A program made the translations under genes and the position numbers. From Chitinophagaceae bacterium (lineage in GTDB: Bacteria; Bacteroidota; Bacteroidia; Chitinophagales; Chitinophagaceae): a stretch of DNA of 52,612 nt. Under the pieces are notes generated by a model that worked only from the letters and a program-made list of their open reading frames with translations, was not told the origin of the DNA and did not search any database. Positions 51,163-52,612 of the stretch are shown piece after piece (the first letter of the stretch is position 1; each line of letters begins with the position of its first letter). The stretch lies in the NCBI GenBank assembly GCA_021151685.1, contig JAGKWS010000015.1:1-52612 (forward strand), given 5' to 3'.

Positions 51163-52317
51163 TTATAAAAATCGGTGACGTTTAAATTCTTTTTCCCTAT
51201 CGAAAAGGTAGCGGTAGGTAACCAGATTGCGGCTGCGGGTAGTGCCCAAACTCTCGGCAATGTTAATCATCTTGGGGTTGAAGTCGCCTATCCACTGCAT
51301 TTCATAGTCTTCGTAGCGGGCCATTGCCTGTATCACATTAGCACCCTCTACTATCATAAAACCATCTATGCCCTTGCCCTGATATTCTGGTACTACCCCA
51401 AATATGATACCCACAAACCGGTTGCATTTGCCAAAACTCTTCAGCCACAGAAATTTTAGCTTTTGCAGCAGGCCAAACTGGCCATTCAGGTGGCGGAAAT
51501 ACTGGTTCAGGTCTGGCAGATTTACCCACATAGCTATGGGTTCTTCCTTGTGGTACACAAACCATATGATGTTCTCGTCCATAACCGGTTTCATGGTTTT
51601 GAACATTTTGGCCACCGTCTTTTCGTCCAGCGACTTGCCACCACCATGCCCTGCCCATGCCTTGTTGTAGATGGTGGTAAAGTCTTTTACGTATTTGTCC
51701 AGTTTGCCCTTTTCTATACGTTGCGCACGGTACTCTGGGTTGGTGGCATACATGGCATGGCGGTCGTAAAACTTCTTCTCCAGCCGGTTTTTTACCTTCA
51801 GGGCAAAGCATACCTGATTGAAGTAGACCTGAAAACCATATCGCTCAAAGAGCTGTACATAGTAGGGTGGGTTGTACGTCATACCATAGAGGGGCGAGTA
51901 GTACCCATCGGTCACAAGGCCCCACCACTTATCGCGCTCGCCAAAGTTGATGGGGCCATCCATGGCCTCCATGCCCCGTGCTTGCAGCCATTGGCGGCAA
52001 TGGTCAAACATCAGGGCGGCATGCTCGTAGTTGTCATCGCACTCAAAGAACCCTATGCCCCCTGTGGGTTGTTCCTGTTTGTAGGTTTTGTTTACAAATG
52101 CGGCTATACGTCCCACATTGCGCCCGGCATCATCTTGCAGCAGCCAGCGTATATACTCGCCGCCGCGCTTTATGAATTTGTTCTTCTCGGGGTCAAACAC
52201 CTCTTCAATATCCTTATCGAGTGGGCGTATCCAGTTTGGGTCGTTTGCGTAGATGTCTACAGCTACCTGCAAAAATGCCTTCTTATCGGCGGCTGTGGTT
52301 ACTTCATGCATCCGCAT
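51163..52317 (-). CDS. GNAT-like protein of Bacteroidota, function unknown
   Basis: This 384-residue cytosolic protein has an N-terminal acyltransferase-like half (VDIYANDPNWIRPLDKDIEEVFDPEKN, AGRNVGRIAAFVN, GGIGFFECDDNYE) and a second half with a GNAT-like core (IIWFVYHKEEPIAMWVNLPDLNQYF, FGVVPEYQGKGIDGFMIVEG, MQWIGDFNPKMINIAESLG). The motif VVPEYQGKGID resembles the acyl-CoA-binding R/QxxGxG/A turn. Such proteins are common in Bacteroidota and carry no tested function. The start may be MRM (52317) or MHEV (52311). Confidence 0.75.
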   Translation of the reverse strand: MRMHEVTTAADKKAFLQVAVDIYANDPNWIRPLDKDIEEVFDPEKNKFIKRGGEYIRWLLQDDAGRNVGRIAAFVNKTYKQEQPTGGIGFFECDDNYEHAALMFDHCRQWLQARGMEAMDGPINFGERDKWWGLVTDGYYSPLYGMTYNPPYYVQLFERYGFQVYFNQVCFALKVKNRLEKKFYDRHAMYATNPEYRAQRIEKGKLDKYVKDFTTIYNKAWAGHGGGKSLDEKTVAKMFKTMKPVMDENIIWFVYHKEEPIAMWVNLPDLNQYFRHLNGQFGLLQKLKFLWLKSFGKCNRFVGIIFGVVPEYQGKGIDGFMIVEGANVIQAMARYEDYEMQWIGDFNPKMINIAESLGTTRSRNLVTYRYLFDREKEFKRHRFL

Positions 52318-52536
52318 ATGGTATCTTCTGTTTTATGATTGTGGAAGGCTAAGGTAAGCGAACCGTAGCAAACTGCGATAATAATAGGTATAAGAGTGTG
52401 TGCCGGCATTTCGATACCTGAATATGTACTACGAGATTGATTATACAATACGTCAAAAATGAAATGTTACCACGAACAGCATAATGGAGAGCCGGAGAGA
52501 GAGTGGTGCATGGCTTTATGATAAAGATGCGGCTTA

Positions 52537-52612
52537 TTACCAGCCCACTGCTACCTGCATGGTATAGCCCACTGGTAGTATTATAGCCGCTATGGTGTAC
52601 ATGGTGTTACTG
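52537..52612 (-). CDS. C-terminal end of a possible outer-membrane beta-barrel protein (partial)
   Basis: A minus-strand frame enters from the right edge and stops with TAA at 52537-52539. The 24 visible residues (NTMYTIAAIILPVGYTMQVAVGW) alternate polar and hydrophobic and end in Trp, as last barrel strands do. The other two minus frames are closed. The gap 52318-52536 holds nothing I can support. The call is tentative. Confidence 0.35.
   Translation of the reverse strand, partial: SNTMYTIAAIILPVGYTMQVAVGW

Noticed and set aside
51463..52338. 291-aa plus-strand frame over the GNAT-like gene
   Set aside because: It is the antisense of a gene with consistent alpha/beta structure and acetyltransferase-like motif.

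Overview
The window is chromosomal DNA of a Bacteroidota, most likely a Chitinophagales/Chitinophagaceae-type organism. The evidence is: six secreted proteins with type IX secretion (T9SS) sorting tails; Bacteroidota-restricted families (DUF4271, DUF4294, DUF3109, DUF6934, the YfhO-like protein); almost no Shine-Dalgarno sequences; and promoters of the Bacteroidetes form TTTG-N19-21-TAnnTTTG. Most genes have mid-range base composition, with clearly AT-richer islands at about 25.3-26.0 kb (LRR protein), 29.7-30.5 kb (DUF6934 pair) and 39.3-42.1 kb (restriction-modification).

Layout. 0-2 kb: end of a membrane protein gene, an MlaE-type lipid permease, tRNA-Trp, secE and nusG. 2-9.6 kb: MtaB, a 1061-aa T9SS type B adhesin-like protein, a PaaG-like enoyl-CoA isomerase, a DUF4271 protein and HemD. 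9.6-17.4 kb: an AraC regulator divergent from a secreted serine hydrolase, then on the minus strand a SGNH hydrolase with PKD domain, a Sel1-repeat protein and a YfhO membrane protein. 17.5-22.2 kb: a tightly coupled four-gene operon (split transketolase, epimerase fused to a GT2 glycosyltransferase, SAM methyltransferase) that looks like a sugar-building and lipid-linked transfer system. 22.4-25.3 kb: a T9SS Ig-like protein, then a REP-type palindromic repeat array around a Y1 (RAYT) transposase. 25.3-30.5 kb: an LRR protein, a three-gene di-heme cytochrome/Rieske/porin operon, a short TonB-type protein and a DUF6934 plus 52-aa gene pair. 30.5-39.2 kb: purL, a 160-bp MITE, DUF4294, a candidate small RNA or attenuator, an alpha/beta hydrolase, CBS protein, DUF3109, fabD, a pRiA4b ORF-3-like protein, miaA and tRNA-Lys. 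39.3-42.1 kb: a Sau3AI-type GATC restriction-modification system inserted just after tRNA-Lys. 42.4-46.3 kb: secreted proteins, one broken in a G8 tract. 46.6-47.8 kb: an unrecognised two-gene module whose large protein looks nuclease-like. 48-52.6 kb: DUF721, VanZ, gcvH, miaE, a GDSL hydrolase and a GNAT-like protein.

Themes. (1) Cell surface: T9SS cargo and the sugar operon. (2) tRNA position-37 modification: mtaB, miaA and miaE are all here, unlinked. (3) Mobile and defence DNA: RAYT/REP, MITE, restriction-modification and two possible small defence or toxin-like modules. The sugar operon is my best candidate for an undescribed system, followed by the RAYT/REP array and the 46.6 kb module. 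All functional calls come from reading the sequence; no database search was run.
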